Source of the DNA: Listeria immobilis
Lineage (GTDB): Bacteria > Bacillota > Bacilli > Lactobacillales > Listeriaceae
Length of the DNA: 64,000 nucleotides
Direction of reading: 5' to 3'
NCBI RefSeq assembly: GCF_014322765.1
Contig: NZ_JAASTZ010000009.1
Coordinates: forward strand, 89,216 to 153,215
Below are positions 63,551 to 64,000 of the stretch, one piece after another. Within the stretch, counting starts at the first letter, position 1. Every line of letters starts with the position of its first letter. The translations under genes were made by a program, and so were the position numbers. Under the pieces are notes generated by a model. The model was not told where the DNA came from. It searched no databases and saw only the letters and a program-made list of their open reading frames with translations.

Positions 63551-64000
63551 TTATCTATACCTCCAAATTCATTAAATAAGTCATCTATCTTTTTAAGACT
63601 ATCATTTGCTTTTTTCAATTCATTCTGAAGAAAAATTCTAACATCTTTAGGTAGATTAGGGTTTTTTAGTGAGTTTTCAATGCTTCTCTTTGAGCTCTTA
63701 AGAGATTTATGGGTATTGAGCATTTCATCCAAATGATCCCAATGTTTTCCGGGCTCTCCTTTTTTAGGAACTGGATTCCCTTCCAAATCTCTTTTTGTTC
63801 CACTAAAATCACCCTCAGTTAAATGATCATTAACGTTATTATTTATCTTCTTCACACTTTTTTTCTGAGCTGGGGTTAGCTTATCTTCAATATTTTTTGG
63901 AATATCATCAATAGCCCCACTGACTTTCTTCGTACTCTTTTCAGCCTCTTTCACCTTGTCTGCTTTTTTATGAATCTTATTTGCGTCTTCTATGCCTTCG
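63535..64000 (-). CDS. Polymorphic toxin, C-terminal part (type-28-like domain), cut by window edge
   Basis: Open to the right edge, 154 codons visible. A Lys/Glu-rich linker (NKIHKKADKVKEAEKSTKK) leads into a domain with LTPAQKKSVKKI, GDFSGTKRDLEGNP and GEPGKHWDHLDEMLN, then helices ending GGIDKWLKK. The GKHWDH segment and layout fit Ntox28-type ribonuclease toxin tips on LXG/YeeF or WXG-exported proteins. The missing N-terminus should carry the export domain. Overlaps its immunity gene. Confidence 0.65.
   Translation of the reverse strand, partial: EGIEDANKIHKKADKVKEAEKSTKKVSGAIDDIPKNIEDKLTPAQKKSVKKINNNVNDHLTEGDFSGTKRDLEGNPVPKKGEPGKHWDHLDEMLNTHKSLKSSKRSIENSLKNPNLPKDVRIFLQNELKKANDSLKKIDDLFNEFGGIDKWLKK

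Overview
The window is a piece of a low-GC Firmicute chromosome that I read as Listeria (sensu stricto). The basis is near-complete colinearity with the known Listeria monocytogenes block running from ribF/truB/rbfA/infB/nusA/polC through glnRA, hfq, miaA, oatA, luxS, parEC, codY and topA to three tandem signal peptidases, clpX and tig. Protein lengths also fit Listeria (PolC 1444 aa, Hfq 77 aa, XerC/CodV 300 aa). No internalin gene lies between oatA and luxS. As I recall, L. monocytogenes EGD-e has two there, so this is another lineage or a sister species. Most genes are on the minus strand, so the window reads right to left.

Layout, left to right. 1-6.4 kb: end of the nusA-infB operon in reverse (rimP, nusA, ylxR, ylxQ, infB, ylxP, rbfA, truB, ribF), covering translation and ribosome maturation. 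6.6-11 kb: polC. 11-18.3 kb: pyrH-frr, then uppS-cdsA-dxr-rseP-proS (isoprenoid, phospholipid and envelope-stress functions). 18.4-22.75 kb: an AT-rich plus-strand accessory cassette between pyrH and yneF. It holds an orphan protein, a short SNF2-type helicase, a DUF3440 PP-loop (PAPS-reductase-like/IbrA-like) protein, a ParB-like (IbrB-like) protein and a SAM methyltransferase. This is the best candidate for an under-described system. 22.8-26.8 kb: yneF, tkt, ynzC and the SOS pair yneA/lexA. 26.8-35 kb: a GNAT acetyltransferase, the glnR-glnA nitrogen operon, ynbB, hflX, hfq, miaA and glpD. 35-46 kb: glpQ, oatA, luxS, parE-parC, plsY and small yne-type genes. 46-50 kb: the codV-clpQ-clpY-codY operon. 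50-62 kb: ysoA-like gene, tig, clpX, sipX/Y/Z, rbgA, rnhB, dprA, topA and trmFO. 62.2-64 kb: a decayed variable segment with two gene relics, a displaced copy of the last 21 codons and terminator of rpsI (S9), and the end of a polymorphic toxin with its probable immunity gene, cut by the window edge.

Regulation readable from the DNA: a perfect GlnR/TnrA palindrome and a consensus sigma-A promoter before glnR; SOS boxes between lexA and yneA, one lying entirely inside the spacer of a perfect yneA promoter; a sigma-B promoter before hfq; a 13-nt palindrome inside the spacer of the rimP-nusA promoter followed by a terminator hairpin; and many intrinsic terminators, several serving convergent genes. 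Non-ATG starts (TTG/GTG) with good ribosome-binding sites are frequent and are noted gene by gene. No CRISPR array, tRNA, rRNA or insertion sequence was seen.
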